A stretch of 64,000 bases of DNA from Zingiber officinale (GCF_018446385.1 NC_056003.1:21201198-21265197); one strand, 5' to 3'; positions 1 through 12,193 are shown, counted from the stretch's first letter. The notes: a model not told the origin generated them from the sequence alone. A program made the numbers and translations.

Positions 1-950
1 CATTGTCAAACTAGAAGATTTTTCTTGAGCATAATCCTAACAAAATGGAGACAACAACAAAAACAAAAATAAAAAACAAATAAAAAATGAAAACAATAAT
101 TGCTTGCATGTGGAGGAACAGTTGGAGTCTTAATTTCTTGCTCTATTAGACTAGTTGTTGGGATACATATTTCCACTTTGAATTTTTAGCATTTTAACAA
201 CAAGAGTATTTGAAAATTTGTTGTGTTAATCAGAAAGTGATTATCATTATTGACATTATTATTGAATTAGGACGAAGATCCGATATACAGTGAAATAAGT
301 TTTTTTTAATACATTTTGCATGAATTTTAAAGTAGATACTTTTATATACACAATTTCAGTAGCGGGTGTTTTTATTTAGTTTGAATAGTTGTCACTCTTT
401 TATGGATATTTTCACATAAAATTATGAAATTATAAATAATTTTAATAAAATTCAATTTAATCAGTCCATTCAATTTAAGCTCCCTCAATATGTTTAATCA
501 ACTACAAAATAATATCTTTCATATTAATTCCAGTCTATTTTTTTTAAAAAAAATATTTTAATTTTTTTTCACTATCTTATGATATTTATTATTTATTGTT
601 ATTAAATAAAAAGAGTTATTTTAGAATTTCAATTCAAGTTGAAAAAATGTCCATAAGGTCAATCCAAGTGGACTATTTAATAATATAGTATTTATTTTCA
701 ATATTTTTTTACCAAATAAGTCTTTATTTATTTTAAAAAGGTCTTTGTTAATTATTTCGCCAAAAGCAAAGAGAAGATTTATTCCGGGGCCATCTAAAGC
801 TTAATCGGATGTAAATTGAATATCTGATGCTAATAATAAAAAAATAAAAAATAAAATAAAAGGAGTGGAGAGGAGAGCCCTCTTTTTCCCCGATTTGGCG
901 TTTTCTGTCTCTTGCACTTCGCTTTCTTGTCCATCGGCGATTAAGGAAAG
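1..950. other. AT-rich intergenic DNA upstream of the WOX gene
   Basis: No gene is visible. The stretch is AT-rich with many homopolymer runs and becomes GC-rich and CpG-rich from about 870 onward, as expected for a monocot 5' leader. An A-rich, TATA-like stretch lies at about 830-865, followed by a purine-rich segment. It could hold the core promoter of the WOX gene, but I cannot place a start site. Reading frames on the - strand between 748 and 1369 run across this leader and exon 1 and look like shadows of GC-rich DNA. Confidence 0.5.
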
Positions 951-970
951 CGCACCGCGGAGTTCTTTCC

Positions 971-1183
971 TTGTTCTGCTGTGCTGATTCCATCCATCGG
1001 ACCCAAGTAGTTGCCGATCTTGCCGGCATATGTAAAGAAGGCGCCGCCGCTGGGGACCGAGACCGGAGGGGTGGGTTCTGGGCGATCGAGGCGGCGGATG
1101 AGACCGGAGGTGGCGAGAGATTGGCTGAAGAAAAAATAAGAGAGGGGATTTTGAAAGAGGCGGTGCGGGGAACAGAGTGGTGA
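971..1183 (+). other. Possible upstream ORF in the WOX 5' leader (70 codons)
   Basis: An ATG at 971 opens a 70-codon frame that ends in TGA at 1181-1183, three bases before the WOX start codon at 1187 and in the same frame. If the transcript starts upstream of 971, ribosomes would have to reinitiate almost at once to make the WOX protein. The peptide has no recognisable domain. It may simply be leader sequence; transcript start data would decide. Confidence 0.35.
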
Positions 1184-1186
1184 GAG

Positions 1187-2669
1187 ATGGGTTCTTATTC
1201 TTCTTCCGGCGGCGGTGAGAGGAATGGTGGCGCAAGGGAGGGGAGAGGAGGGGAATCGATGGGAGAGGGCGTTCTCTACCTGAAGGTGATGACGGACGAG
1301 CAGATGGAGATCCTCCGTCGCCAGATCGCCGCCTATGCTACCATTTGCGAGCAGCTCGTCGAGATGCACAAGGCCGTCACCGCCCGGCGCGATTCACTTG
1401 CTGGTCAGTATTTCCTAATTCCTCGTGTAGTTATTTCTCGTGTTTTAACCCCTCAAACAATTCTCAAACACTGTTCGCTATGGTAAGTATTTTCCTCCGG
1501 TGGAATGATAAATTTGAAACTGTTGGGTGAGGAGACACATGTGTTTCCGGTTCTATGCTATGATAGATGGGAGTTTTCTGTAGGATCAGACTCTTCTGAT
1601 TCATCGACTAAGGAGTCTTCACACTTTGACATCAACTCTAGACTTGAATTATTCCTTTTGTTGCCGAATTATTGTTCCTCTTTTCATGGTTGATATGCTT
1701 TACATAGTTCAAGTTTATGTAATAAGAAAATTGAGTTAGCCAACGTGAGCTCAAAGTGATTCAAAGTGCCCAATTATTGTTCCTCTTTTCATGGTTTATG
1801 ACTAAGAAAGATTTTCCTTCCATGATTTATGGTTTGAGAAAGGTTTTCTACTAACAGTTTTTTATGGACATATCAAATTTCCAGTTCTACTATATCTGGT
1901 CGCTTCTATATTGCAATTCCTCATTTCTACTAGTATCCTGCAGTTCTCTTTTCCTATACTTTTGCTAAGTTGTGGGGTTGTTATTTTAGGAATGCGGCTG
2001 GGAGCCTTCTACGACGGTCCCCTGATATCATCCAGCGGCCAAACTATCGCTGCTAGACAGCGCTGGACTCCGACAGCTTTGCAGCTGCAGATTCTTGAGA
2101 CTATGTTCCACCAAGGCAAGGGGCCGCCGAGAAGCAAACAGAAGATCAAACAAATAACAAAGGAGCTATCTCGACATGGACAGATCTCAGAATCAAATGT
2201 CTGCAACTGGTTCCAGAATAGAAAGGCGCGGTTAAAGCGAAAGCAGATGGCTGCTTTAGCAAGTAACACTGAATCTGAAGTTGAGGCAGACGAAGAATCC
2301 CCAAATGAAAACGAACCCAGTCACCGTGAAAGCCTTCCTCTCGGTAGCGATAATTCTCGATATATTAGGCAACTAGATGATGGAGTCCATCCACTGGCAT
2401 CTCAGCTAAATCAAATGCAAGGTGCACACCATTCGAATGACGGTTTGAAGTCCTCCAGCAGCTTGGAACACTTGACCTATGAAAATGTTCTATCCATGCC
2501 AAGTAGGTTTTTCGCTTGCTCCATTCATCTCACCCTTTATCATCCTGGTAGAAATAACCTCAGTTGTTGACCTATGAATGCAGGAATAGAACATCACATG
2601 ATGAGTAAGTTCGATATACCGAGCTTTAGTCCTTACCGCTTCGAAGAAAACTACAGCATCATCAATTGA
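1187..2669 (+). CDS. WUSCHEL-related homeobox transcription factor, WOX13 (ancient) clade; three exons
   Basis: Nuclear homeodomain transcription factor. Exons read as 1187-1403, 1990-2502 and 2584-2669, giving 271 residues, close to Arabidopsis WOX13. Both introns are GT-AG and keep frame (Gly73 is split by intron 1). The N-terminus carries the WOX13-clade block [17 protein letters not shown] (about residues 34-50). The homeodomain covers about 93-158, with the enlarged WOX loop and a helix 3 reading [17 protein letters not shown]. Most WOX13 proteins have YNWFQNRRARSKRKQ, so Tyr to Cys, Arg to Lys and Ser to Leu are departures in the DNA-reading helix. An acidic stretch follows at about 168-181. 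The last exon adds a short tail ending FEENYSIIN; the exon 2 donor at 2503 was chosen because it keeps this frame open. A later in-frame ATG at 1259 is an alternative start. Family call is strong; the exact paralogue is not resolved. Confidence 0.9.
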
Positions 2670-2917
2670 CATTGCACTGAGCTGATCCTCAATAGTGACT
2701 ATAGTTACATTTAGGGAAACAAAAACGTTCTATAAGTTGTTGCAAGGCATGTATCTACTTTCTGGATTACTACCTTCCTCGATAATCTTTCATGTATGTT
2801 AAATGCTTTCGACTCGGTTCAAGAAGGTGCAGATGTTTTTATTATCGATATAGAACTCTAAGCAGTTTGGTAATTGTGAACCATGTTAAATGCCTTTTCA
2901 TGGTATTTATGTATTAT
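2670..2917 (+). other. WOX 3' flank, probable 3' UTR
   Basis: Follows the WOX stop codon and runs to the point where the HSK-bearing duplicated segment begins. No reading frame of note. It probably contains the 3' UTR and polyadenylation region, but I see no decisive signal. Confidence 0.4.
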
Positions 2918-3380
2918 ATGTATTTTTATTTCCGTTGCATTCTTTACTCTAGAGGTGGCAAAACAGGCTTAACCGGCTAAGGTTTTCTAGTATAGGGAAA
3001 ATGAAACTTAACGGACCCTTTTAACAAACTAGCAATGGGAATCGATGGCTAACAAACATTTAACGATCAGATCTAATAGTCTTTGATGATCCATGAACAA
3101 TCAAAACTACTAGCGATGATGACAATTGATGATGATCTAATGTTTGGTGGAGATGAGTGATTAACGATAGCCTATCTCCTTGTCAAAACACAAGTGTGCT
3201 TCAAGAAAAGGGAAAGAGAAATAACAGAGCTTTTGCAGTTAAAACAAGTAACAAATAAATATAGTAGACATCATCACACAAGAAGGCTTGAAGGAAAAAG
3301 TTATTTCATCGCCAGATAAACTACAATTCAAAACACTAAATCAAAGTGATAATATGCTAGTAGGAAAATGACAATCTCAC

Positions 3381-3517
3381 CAGGCTTGCAATACCCTGTT
3401 ACAACTGCAGCTGATCTTTGCTGGTAAGAATCAAAGGATTGACACTTCTTTATTGCTTGGAACTCATATCCTGTGTGCTCAAACCTCCCTGTTAAGCAGA
3501 GGCCAACCCTGAACATT
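3381..3517 (-). other. Copy 1 of the putative HSK 3' UTR exon
   Basis: Counterpart of 19403-19539, flanked by the same acceptor (TTTTGCAG) and donor (CCTG then GTGAGA) on the - strand. In both copies it contains an open frame of about 46 codons with two or three residue differences. It is probably a non-coding 3' UTR exon of HSK; a separate coding exon cannot be excluded. Confidence 0.4.
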
Positions 3518-4046
3518 CTGCAAAAGGAACATGGAATTTCGCAGGCTAGGGGTGATTTTTAAAATGGGCTGTAGCATCTAATGATTTTGTCAATGATCTT
3601 TAAAGTTTTTTATTTTATCCCATAACAAAGTGAGTAGTTTAGATGATAATTCAGAAAGATAAATGTTAGTCTTGAAAAGGAGGGATTTTGAGGTGTTTTG
3701 ACATTAATGAAACTTACTGAACTAGAATTGGATTGGATTTATATTCATCCAGTCTATATGATTAGCAAAGATGATGTACAGGAAAGCATGCCTATGGAAA
3801 ATTTGTTATGTTCAAATAACACTTCAAGTTTATGGATGAGAGAAGTGAAGAGGAAAGTTACCTGTTTGTTTTAGGCTGATTCTGTTCCAAAGACCCTTGC
3901 CCCAACTCTATCAAGCTTGGCCACAGTTGCAATGGATTGGAGATTACCCTCCTTGGTGAAAGCCTCCACCATCCTCGACGCGATCTTGTTTCCTTTCTCC
4001 TCCTCGTCGATGATCGCTACAGCAGTCGGCCCAGAGTCGCTGATGG

Positions 4047-4404
4047 TGTAGTATGTTTGAGAGCATGAAATAGAAATGAAATAAATTATAATCACTCACA
4101 GTGATCTCCCGAAGAAATCGCAGAAGAAGACACCGGTCGACAAAGACGCTGCCGCTGTCGGAAGCACAATCACGGGTAATCGGAAAATCCTTCAGAATTC
4201 ACGAGCCAAATCCCAGATGTTCTGCTTTGCTTCTCTGATCACCACCAGAGTTTCTGCTACTTTCTCTCATGGCTTGGACGCACCTTTTATAAGAAGGTTA
4301 AGGAAGACGAAGGGGAAAAGATGCTTCTTCGTCTCCTTGACGTTATGCAGCAAGGAGGGAGATGAAGGGGAAACGATGCCCCTTCATTTCCTCAACGTCT
4401 AACA
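4047..4404 (-). repeat. 3' LTR of the copia element
   Basis: 358 bp, TGTAGTATG...TCTAACA. It pairs with 10671-11028. The polypurine-like stretch lies just inside it (reverse complement of 4405-4420). Confidence 0.95.
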
Positions 4405-4889
4405 TCTTCCACTTGTCCAAGTCAATTCATATGGTCACATAGACCATGTCAGTCACATAGACTTCAAGGTGATCATGTCACGAAGACCTGAGCAAAAATT
4501 AGTCATAAAGACCATATAAGAACATCCATTCCATACATTAGGGAAAATGGTTCGTGCGACAGCAAGCACAGTGAGCATTCAATTGCTAAGAAGATTGTCA
4601 CATCTTACTTAGCTACTCCATTGAACAAATCAGAGACATAAATGACTTGCCTTTACCCCAGATTAAATTATTTATATCATTATAAACATCTCTAATCCCT
4701 CATATTGACTATATGTCAAGAGCATGTTCAACATCTTCAATCAAACAAATTATTCACAATTACATTTTATGTACTGAACTAAAAATATAATTGGTACCAG
4801 TGAATAAATGTCACAAATGTAAATCAATCTGAATCTTCCTTTTTAGCTAGAATCTATTCATTCTAATCAGTCATTTTCCTACTATCCTC

Positions 4890-7684
4890 AGCAATCTTCA
4901 GATGCTTTAGGAACCTTCTTAGCTAGACATCCTCTTGCACAACCGTTGCACAAGTCACATACTCGGCTTCCATTGTCGACAAGGCTACACAAGCTTGCTT
5001 CTTGCTGTTCCATGAGATGACACCACCATTCAGCAAGAAGACATAGCCAGATGTGGATTTTCTGTCATCAAGGTCCCCTGCCTAATCTGCATCTATGTAG
5101 CCACTTAGCCTCATTTCTGATCCTTGGAAATAGAGGCAATAATCCGTTGTTCCTTTGATATATCTGAATATCCTCTTCACTGCTTTCTAGTGTCTCGATC
5201 CTGTGTTTGACTGGAAACAACTAACTAAGCCAACAACATAGCTTATATCAGGACGACTACACAACATAGTGTACATCAAACTACCAATAGCACTGCATAT
5301 GAGTTTTTCTTCATTTCAGCTATTTCCTCAAGAGTCTTGGGATACATACTTTTGCTCAAGACAATACATCTCGCTATAGGTGTCTGTTCAATGTTGCAAT
5401 CTAACATGTTGAAGTGTTGTAGCATCTTAGTGATATAAACTTCTTGAGACAAACTCAAAAGCTTTTTTGATCAGTCTCTAATGATCTTCACTCCTAAGAT
5501 GTACTCTTCTTCTCCCATATCTATTATGTCAAATTGCGATGAAAGCCAATTTTTGATTTCTATCACATTTTATGTCGCTTCCCGCTATTAGCATATCATC
5601 AACATAAAATGACAAACTTTCCTTTTTTCCTTTCTTAGATAAACACAATGATCCTCATTGATCATTTCGAAACCATAAGAGAAAATGACTTTATTAAATC
5701 TTATGTTCCATTGTCTTGATGCTTGCTTTAGCTCATATATAGACTTCCTAAGTCTACATACTCTTTTCTCTTGGCCTTCAACAATATAACATTCTGGTTG
5801 TACCATATAAATTTCTTCGTCAAGATTACCATTAAGGAAAGCTGTTTTTACATCCATCTGATGTAATACCATGTCATATTGTGCTACTATAGCTAGGATA
5901 ACACGTATTGACACAAACTTCACAACTAAGGAGAATGTCTCTTCAAAGTCAATACCCTCCATTTGAGTATATCCTTTTGCAACTAATCGAGTTTTGTATC
6001 GATTAATCGATCCATCTGCTTTCCTCTTTACTTTGAGAATCCACTTATTCCCAATAGCCCTTCGGCCCAGAGGAAGATCGACTAAATCCCAAACTTGATT
6101 CTTTCTTATTGACTCCATTTCCTTATCCATTGTAATTTTTCATTTTTCTCTTACTAAGCTTCTCAAAGCTTCCTCAACTGTTTGAGGTTCCTCATCATCA
6201 ACTGAGAGAATCATCAATGCCTCATTCTCAATATCAAACCTTCTCTGAGAAATAATCTGACGACTACTTCTTCGAAGGTTAGACTATTGAGAAAATGACT
6301 TATTCAGTGACAAATTACTCCCACTAGGTTGACTAGACTCAGACATCTTCTGATTTGTTGATAAAGGAACATTATCCTCTTCCTCTATCTCATATAGAGA
6401 AATTGTCTTATCAACTTCACCTCGTGTTGGGAACTCAGTTTCAAGAAAAGTAGCATCTCTTGACTCTATTTCAGAGATAGTTCCATCTTGTCGCTCACCA
6501 ATAAAAACATAACCCTTAGAAGTCTCAGAATACCTTATAAAGATACACTTCTTACCTCTGGGCCCTAATTTTTCATGTTCGTGAGTTTTATCATGAACGT
6601 AGGCAGCTGACCCCCAAGGTCTCAGATTACTTAAATTCGGCTTTCTGCCTATCTAACGTTAATGTGAGGTAGATGAAACTGACTTTGAAAACACTTTGTT
6701 AAGTATATAAGCCGCAACTAATAATGCATCTCCCCAATAGGAGATTGGCAAATTAGACTGTGCCATCATAGACCTAACTATTTCAAGAAGAGTCCACTTT
6801 CTTCTTTCAGCAACCCCATTTTACTGTGGAGTTCCAGGGATAGTTAGCTGTCAAATAATCTCTTTCTCATTACATATTGTCTTGAACTGATCAGACAAAT
6901 ATTCACCTCCACAGTCAGTGCGCAAGGTTTTAACCTTACGTTCCAATTGATTCTCAACTTCGTTCAAGTAATGAATAAAGTAATCTAATGTTTCAGATTT
7001 GTGAGAAATCAAATACACATGACCAAAACGTGTGAAGTCATCAATAAATGTAATAAAATAAGAACTCCCATTTCTAGCCTTCATATTCATTGGACCACAA
7101 ATATCTGAATGAATTAATTGTAATGGTGACTCAACCCTAATAGCTTTACCAAATTATTTTCTAGTCGTCTTTCCAGCAAGACAATGCTCACATATAGACA
7201 AGTTAATCTTAGCATGAGTGCCCAAAAGGTCCTCCTTAGCTAATCTATTCATTCGTTCTTGTCCTATATGTCCTAGCCTAGCATGCCAAATTTCATCATT
7301 AACATTAGCATTACTAGTAAGAGCAATGTTTGAAAAACAACCATCATTATTATTTGGTTCTACATCAAGAACCATAAAACTATTTGTTACATAACCATAC
7401 CCAATTAACACAGAGTTAATTCGAAGTTCCACACAACGGCTATAAAAATTTACATCATAACCTAAATCAAGAAGACACATGACGGAAACCAGATTCCGTC
7501 GAATCTCAGGAGCATACAGGACATTATGTAGAAATAAGGTACGCCCACCACGTAAGTTGAGCTTGCAAGTGTCAATTCCTTTGACTTCAATTTTTGCATT
7601 GTTTCCTATATATATCCATTTGTTGCCAGTTGGTACCTGACGGTACTCCACATATGTAGCTCGATCACGTGCTACGTGGTTCAT
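4890..7684 (-). mobile_element. Copia pol region: protease end, integrase, RT, RNase H (fossil)
   Basis: Around 7684-7154 are the protease tail and the GAG-pre-integrase histidine-rich region (HARLGH). The integrase core follows near 7090-6851 (FITFIDDFTRFGHVYLI). Reverse transcriptase is at about 6130-5588 (MDVKTAFLNGNLDEEIYM), and RNase H traces at about 5460-4890 show [14 protein letters not shown]-like sequence. Order and motifs are those of Ty1-copia. The region is broken in several places. Confidence 0.9.
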
Positions 7685-7720
7685 TGCCTGAATCTACAAT
7701 CCACAAAGGATACGAATCAG

Positions 7721-8611
7721 CTAACAACACTGTACTTGTAACATATTGCTCGTGGAAAGAAGATAAAAAGGATCTACCTTTTTAGGCTCAGTACAATCCC
7801 GAGCAACATGACCCTCCTTGCTATAGTTAAAGCAAGTCAACTTGCTCATAGGTCTTTGTCCATATCTCTTTCCTTTCTTCTTGATTTGGTTTTTAACAGC
7901 AACAACACTAGCCTTCTTTCCTTTTCCCTTTCCTTTCTTAAACCATCTTTTCTTATTCTTGGAACCAGAACCTTCAGCTACAAAAGTTTGACTAGAAATC
8001 CTTGCGGATTCAATCCTCTCCGCCTCAAGTTCAACATGACGTGAGAAATCGGTGAAAGTCTTGATAGTCTCACTGTGGGTCAGATTCTGTTTCATTGTTT
8101 CCCAAGAATCAGGAAGGGAACGGATGACTGTTTGAACCTGTTGTTCATCGATCAATGCATGACCAGCAGTCTTAAGCTCTCGAATCATGTTACTCATCTC
8201 CCTGAGATGTTGGGTCATGGTAACATTCGAGCATTTTTTACAGCTATCAAACTTAATTGTTATCTGACGGATCTTACTGAGACTAACTCTATTGTACTTC
8301 TCTCTAAGGGCTGCCCAGACAACACGAGTCGATGGTAATAGCTCATACTCAAATACCAAGTCATCCACCATTGAACTAATCAATATTCCCTTAGCAATGG
8401 AGTCCTTCCTTTTCCATGTCTTATAGGCATCAAGGTCACATATGTGCTGTGCTGTAGAACCATCAGCTGGTTCTTCCATGATTTGATTTGCAACCTCTAG
8501 AACTTCTTGTTCCTCAAGAACGTATTGTATCTTGAGGTGCCAGATTTTGTAGTTATCCCCATATAATTTCTCACCCTTATTGAGTTTAGCTATGATATTT
8601 TTAGTTGTCAT
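7721..8611 (-). mobile_element. Copia gag-like region with CCHC zinc knuckle
   Basis: A frame of about 296 codons with the UBN2-type copia gag fold (WHLKIQYVLEEQEVL near the N-terminus), then a lysine-rich stretch and a zinc knuckle of the form CFNYSKEGHVARDC. It follows the long leader of the element and precedes the pol region on the - strand. Confidence 0.9.
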
Positions 8612-10670
8612 GATTTACATAAATAAACACATTATTTATTATTTCAGTGTAATTCATATATGTGCAATTATTTATTGACTCAGTGTAAATTAGAGTTAGT
8701 TTACAAAATCAAGTGATAACATTGTTTTCACTCATTATTTGTATGCTCTAATCTAATCAACATTGATCAGTCATATTACACACATCTCATCTAATGAACG
8801 AATCATTATTAAAATGAATTAATCATTTTTCATATGAACTAATCATATGGATATATGAACTAATCATATTCATATGAACTAATCATGAGCAAGTTAGTTA
8901 ACACATAACATAACTATTTATTTATCATAACTCTGTTCGTACATAACGACAGAAATTATTACATGACTCAAACATTAAATGAGCTAACACTGTTCGTAAA
9001 TAACGACAGTAAACAGAACACTAATAAACAAGGTAGGCCAACATCGCTCCCATTAGAACAAATATTAGTGCAGCGACCAACATTATCCCTATTAACCTGG
9101 ACTCATTTGGGATAATCTCAGATGGAGCAACTTCAGGATTCTTCATCAGATCCATTTCTAGATCTTCCTCGAACATTTCCTAGTCCTCTTCAGACTCTTC
9201 AGGCTCTTCTTCACCCATATAGTACCTCACACAGTTTTGAAAATGTGGCGTGCCCTTCATGACGTCCTCATACATAGTCTGCAATATATTACCCTAGGAT
9301 ACTCTGGCAATGAATGCATCAATACCCAGATCCTATAACTATCCAGGACTGGAAACTCCTCTTGCTCAAGTTTCCAGAATAGTCTATCAAGCCTTCTAAC
9401 ATGTTCATTGACTCCATAAACAGACTTATACTCTATCTCCTGAATCTCCTCTCGGAGCTAGTTTCGCCGCACTTCGCGACGAGTTAATGTGGTAATCGTC
9501 CGAGCCATCTGAAAAATTGTATTTAAACAAGTCAGTATAAAGATGACTAACTAATACAAAACCAGTTTAATTCAATTTATACAGATATAGAACCATCATT
9601 ATAAATTAAGAAAAATAAATCTTTTTAATTTTCAGGAGTTTAAGTCGACTGACCGATTGGACCGATCGATCAGGAGTCCGGTTCTTAAGCTTAGTCTATT
9701 GTCCTCATTAGAACAATCTAATTAGACAGAGATTTCTGACCTATGTTATGTTATTGTTTAAGCTCATTTGAGTCAATCTCAGACTTATTGATCAAAATTA
9801 GGTTCGTTTGATTCGTCCAATGCCCATTGGATTAAGTCTGACCTATTATAGTAAATCTAATCTTTTTGATCAAATCTGACACAACAGAACTAATCTGGTC
9901 ATATTTGATCAACCCAACTTCTGTAATCAAGATCATCCTAATTAATTTAATAATAAACCGAAATGGTTAAACCAACAAATAATTTGAACCAGATCTAGCT
10001 ATCATTGAATCAAACTGGTCTACTTAAATCAACTAATAATTTAAACCAGACCTAGGTTTGATTGGACAAGTTGGTCTGGTTTAATTTTCAGTAAATTGAA
10101 CCATAAATTAATTAAATATTTATTTATTAATTAATAATACATTTCTATATGCATTTAATTAATTAATAAATATATTTAATTAAAATATAAATATGCACTG
10201 TTTATACACGTGAAGAAAAAAAATATGCATGCACTATTTTCTACATGTTTTTCTTTTTTTTTCTTCACTGTGCTTCGTCAAAACGAAGTACTATTCACCT
10301 TTTTTCTCTCTTCAATCAATTCATGAATCGATTGAAGAACTGTGCGCGATTTTGAATAGATTGAAATGAAATTTCAAATCGATTCAATTGAATTAATCTG
10401 ATGGATGAACATTGCTCACTGTTCATCTTCTTTGCGACAGGAAAAAAACGTGAGCTTCTCTCACACCGATTTTCACCGGTACTAAAACACGGGTGCAGAC
10501 ACTCCTCTGCCGCCACTCTATGCCGCTGAGGACTACGCGATTCCAGGTGAAAATCACATAAATGGGATCTGGCAGATCCCAAAAATCGCAACTTCGCGAT
10601 TTCTCCATGAGCGATCGTGATTTCTCAGCCACAGGGATTTACATGCTTTCAAAATTTGCTCTGATACCAT

Positions 10671-11028
10671 TGTAGTATGTTTGAGAGCATGAAACCGAAA
10701 CGAAATAAATTATAATCATTTACAGTGATCTCCCGAAGAAATCGTAGAAGAAGACGTCGGTCGACGAAGACGCTGCTGCTGTCGGAAGCACAATCATGGG
10801 TAACCGGAAAGTCCTTCAGAATTCACGAGCCAATTCCCAGATGTTCTGCTTTGCTTTTTTGATCACCACAAGAGTTTCTGCTGCTTTCTCTCATGGCTTG
10901 GATGCACCTTTTATAAGAAGGTTAAGGAAGACGAAGGGGAAAAGACGCCCCTTCATCTCCTTGACGTCATGCAGCAAGGAGGGAGATGAAGGGGAAACGA
11001 CGCCCCTTCGTTTCCTCAACATCTAACA
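10671..11028 (-). repeat. 5' LTR of the copia element
   Basis: 358 bp, TGTAGTATG...TCTAACA, the partner of 4047-4404. The primer-binding site adjoins its inner end at about 10658-10670. The right flank gatggtgcaacc resumes the HSK pseudogene. Confidence 0.95.
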
Positions 11029-12021
11029 GATGGTGCAACCAAAGACACCTGCCTCCATTGCTGCCTTCTTCACACTCACCATCCTCGAAATTAGGGGAGC
11101 TCTCCTCGGCTCGACGATTACATCCGCTGCCATTGCAGATCCGAGAACCCTCACATTGCCTTACACCACGGCAGCCGCCAAGGTTGCGGCTTGACTCGAG
11201 TTCTGGATATGGTCCTTCATTGGGATGTTTGCTGGCAATGCTTCCCTCATCTTCTTGGTAGGCGCCTCGAACTCGCAGCTCACTAGCCCGAAGAAGATAT
11301 CTCAGCCATGTGGGAATTCCAGCTAGATGATCTCAAATGGGTCGTAGCTCCGGATCAAGACGAAGCCTTCCAAGATCGAAGGCCCCACATTGTCAACGCG
11401 GTAGCCACTTACCTTCTTCTCCGACTCGAGCCCGGCAAGAACGAGTTCGTCAGGGGTCAGGTAGCCGCCGAAGAGTTTGCTGACCGCGAGCGCCGCGACA
11501 GCGATAGAAGCAGCGCTGGAGCCGAGGCTGCTACCGACCGGGAGGCCCTTGTGAAGAGGCAGGGAGAGGCTGACGGAGCAGACACCGAGCATGCACATCA
11601 CGGCTATACCAGCTATGCCAGCACAGTTCCATAGCAGGTCACGCCGGAGCTTGGAGGTAGAAGAGGATCCAGAGATCTCGGCGATCGAGAGAGTACCTAG
11701 CGTGACTGCGGGGTCGACGGAGATGGTGACGGTGTCGCCGAGGCCACCACCGACAGCGCAACCGAGGAAGTCGAAACCGAGGTCGAGGTTGGCTACGGTG
11801 GCGGGAGCGAAGGCCGTGAGAGGGCAGAACGTTGAGGAGGGGTCGGTGAGGTTGGAGGCTATGGAGGTAGTCAAAATCGGGGCTTTAGCACCGACGGAGC
11901 ACCGGAGGCGGGAGAAGTGGGAGAACGGGCGGGTCCGGTTAAGTGGAGTCCTGGTCAGAGGGAAGGTCCTGGTGGGAGCGGCTACCGTCGCCATTAGTGG
12001 TCGAGGGCGAGAGTGGGAGAG

Positions 12022-12193
12022 CAGGCCGGATCCTCAAGACCGCTTTTGCGGTCCAGAGAATGCTCTCTTTGCATGTATTGGTGGGGATGCATAGTCCCAA
12101 CTTGTAAAATAGGTGGGGATCATACATTCCCACCAATGCATGAAAAGGGAGCATCTTCTGGACCGTAAAAAGAATATGAGCTACCAATTAAAT
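12022..12193. mobile_element. Small non-autonomous DNA transposon (MULE/MITE-like) in the HSK pseudogene leader
   Basis: A 172 bp insertion absent from the intact copy, flanked by a direct repeat AGTGGGAGAG at 12012-12021 and 12194-12203. It contains a long imperfect inverted repeat: GGTCCAGAGAATGCTC near 12050 pairs with GAGCATCTTCTGGACC near 12152, extending through GCATGTATTGGTGGG. A 9-10 bp target duplication suggests a Mutator-type element. The inverted repeat does not reach the outermost bases, so the exact family is open. Confidence 0.7.

Larger units (their letters stand above)
4047..11028 (-). mobile_element. Ty1-copia LTR retrotransposon, broken, inserted in the HSK pseudogene
   Basis: The element is 6982 bp with TG...CA ends and a 5 bp target duplication GATGG at 4042-4046 and 11029-11033. 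Two 358 bp LTRs differ at about 27 positions by eye (roughly 92% identity), suggesting an insertion a few million years old if usual plant rates apply. A primer site complementary to initiator tRNA-Met (TGGTATCAGAGC on the - strand) directly follows the 5' LTR at 10671. The order on the - strand is gag, protease, integrase, reverse transcriptase, RNase H, the copia order. The coding region is a fossil with several breaks. A leader of about 2 kb between primer site and gag is unusually long and carries traces of a further reading frame around 9030-9510. Confidence 0.95.
3871..11994 (-). pseudogene. Homoserine kinase pseudogene (copy 1), split by a copia element
   Basis: The two halves, 11994-11029 and 4046-3871, match the intact HSK at 19853-20980 along its length. 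Host-gene damage is clear. Nonsense codons lie at 11323-11325 (Gln to TAG), near 11307 and near 11165, and the 7 kb copia element sits in the third GHMP-kinase motif (GCTIS/GSGPT). The ATP loop has also changed: the intact GLPLGSGLGSSAAS reads GLPVGSSLGSSAAS here. Many substitutions are C-to-T or G-to-A on one strand or the other, as from deaminated methyl-cytosine. The copied promoter stops about 115 bp from the start codon and lacks both GGCCCA motifs of the live copy, so it may have been weakly expressed from birth. Confidence 0.95.
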
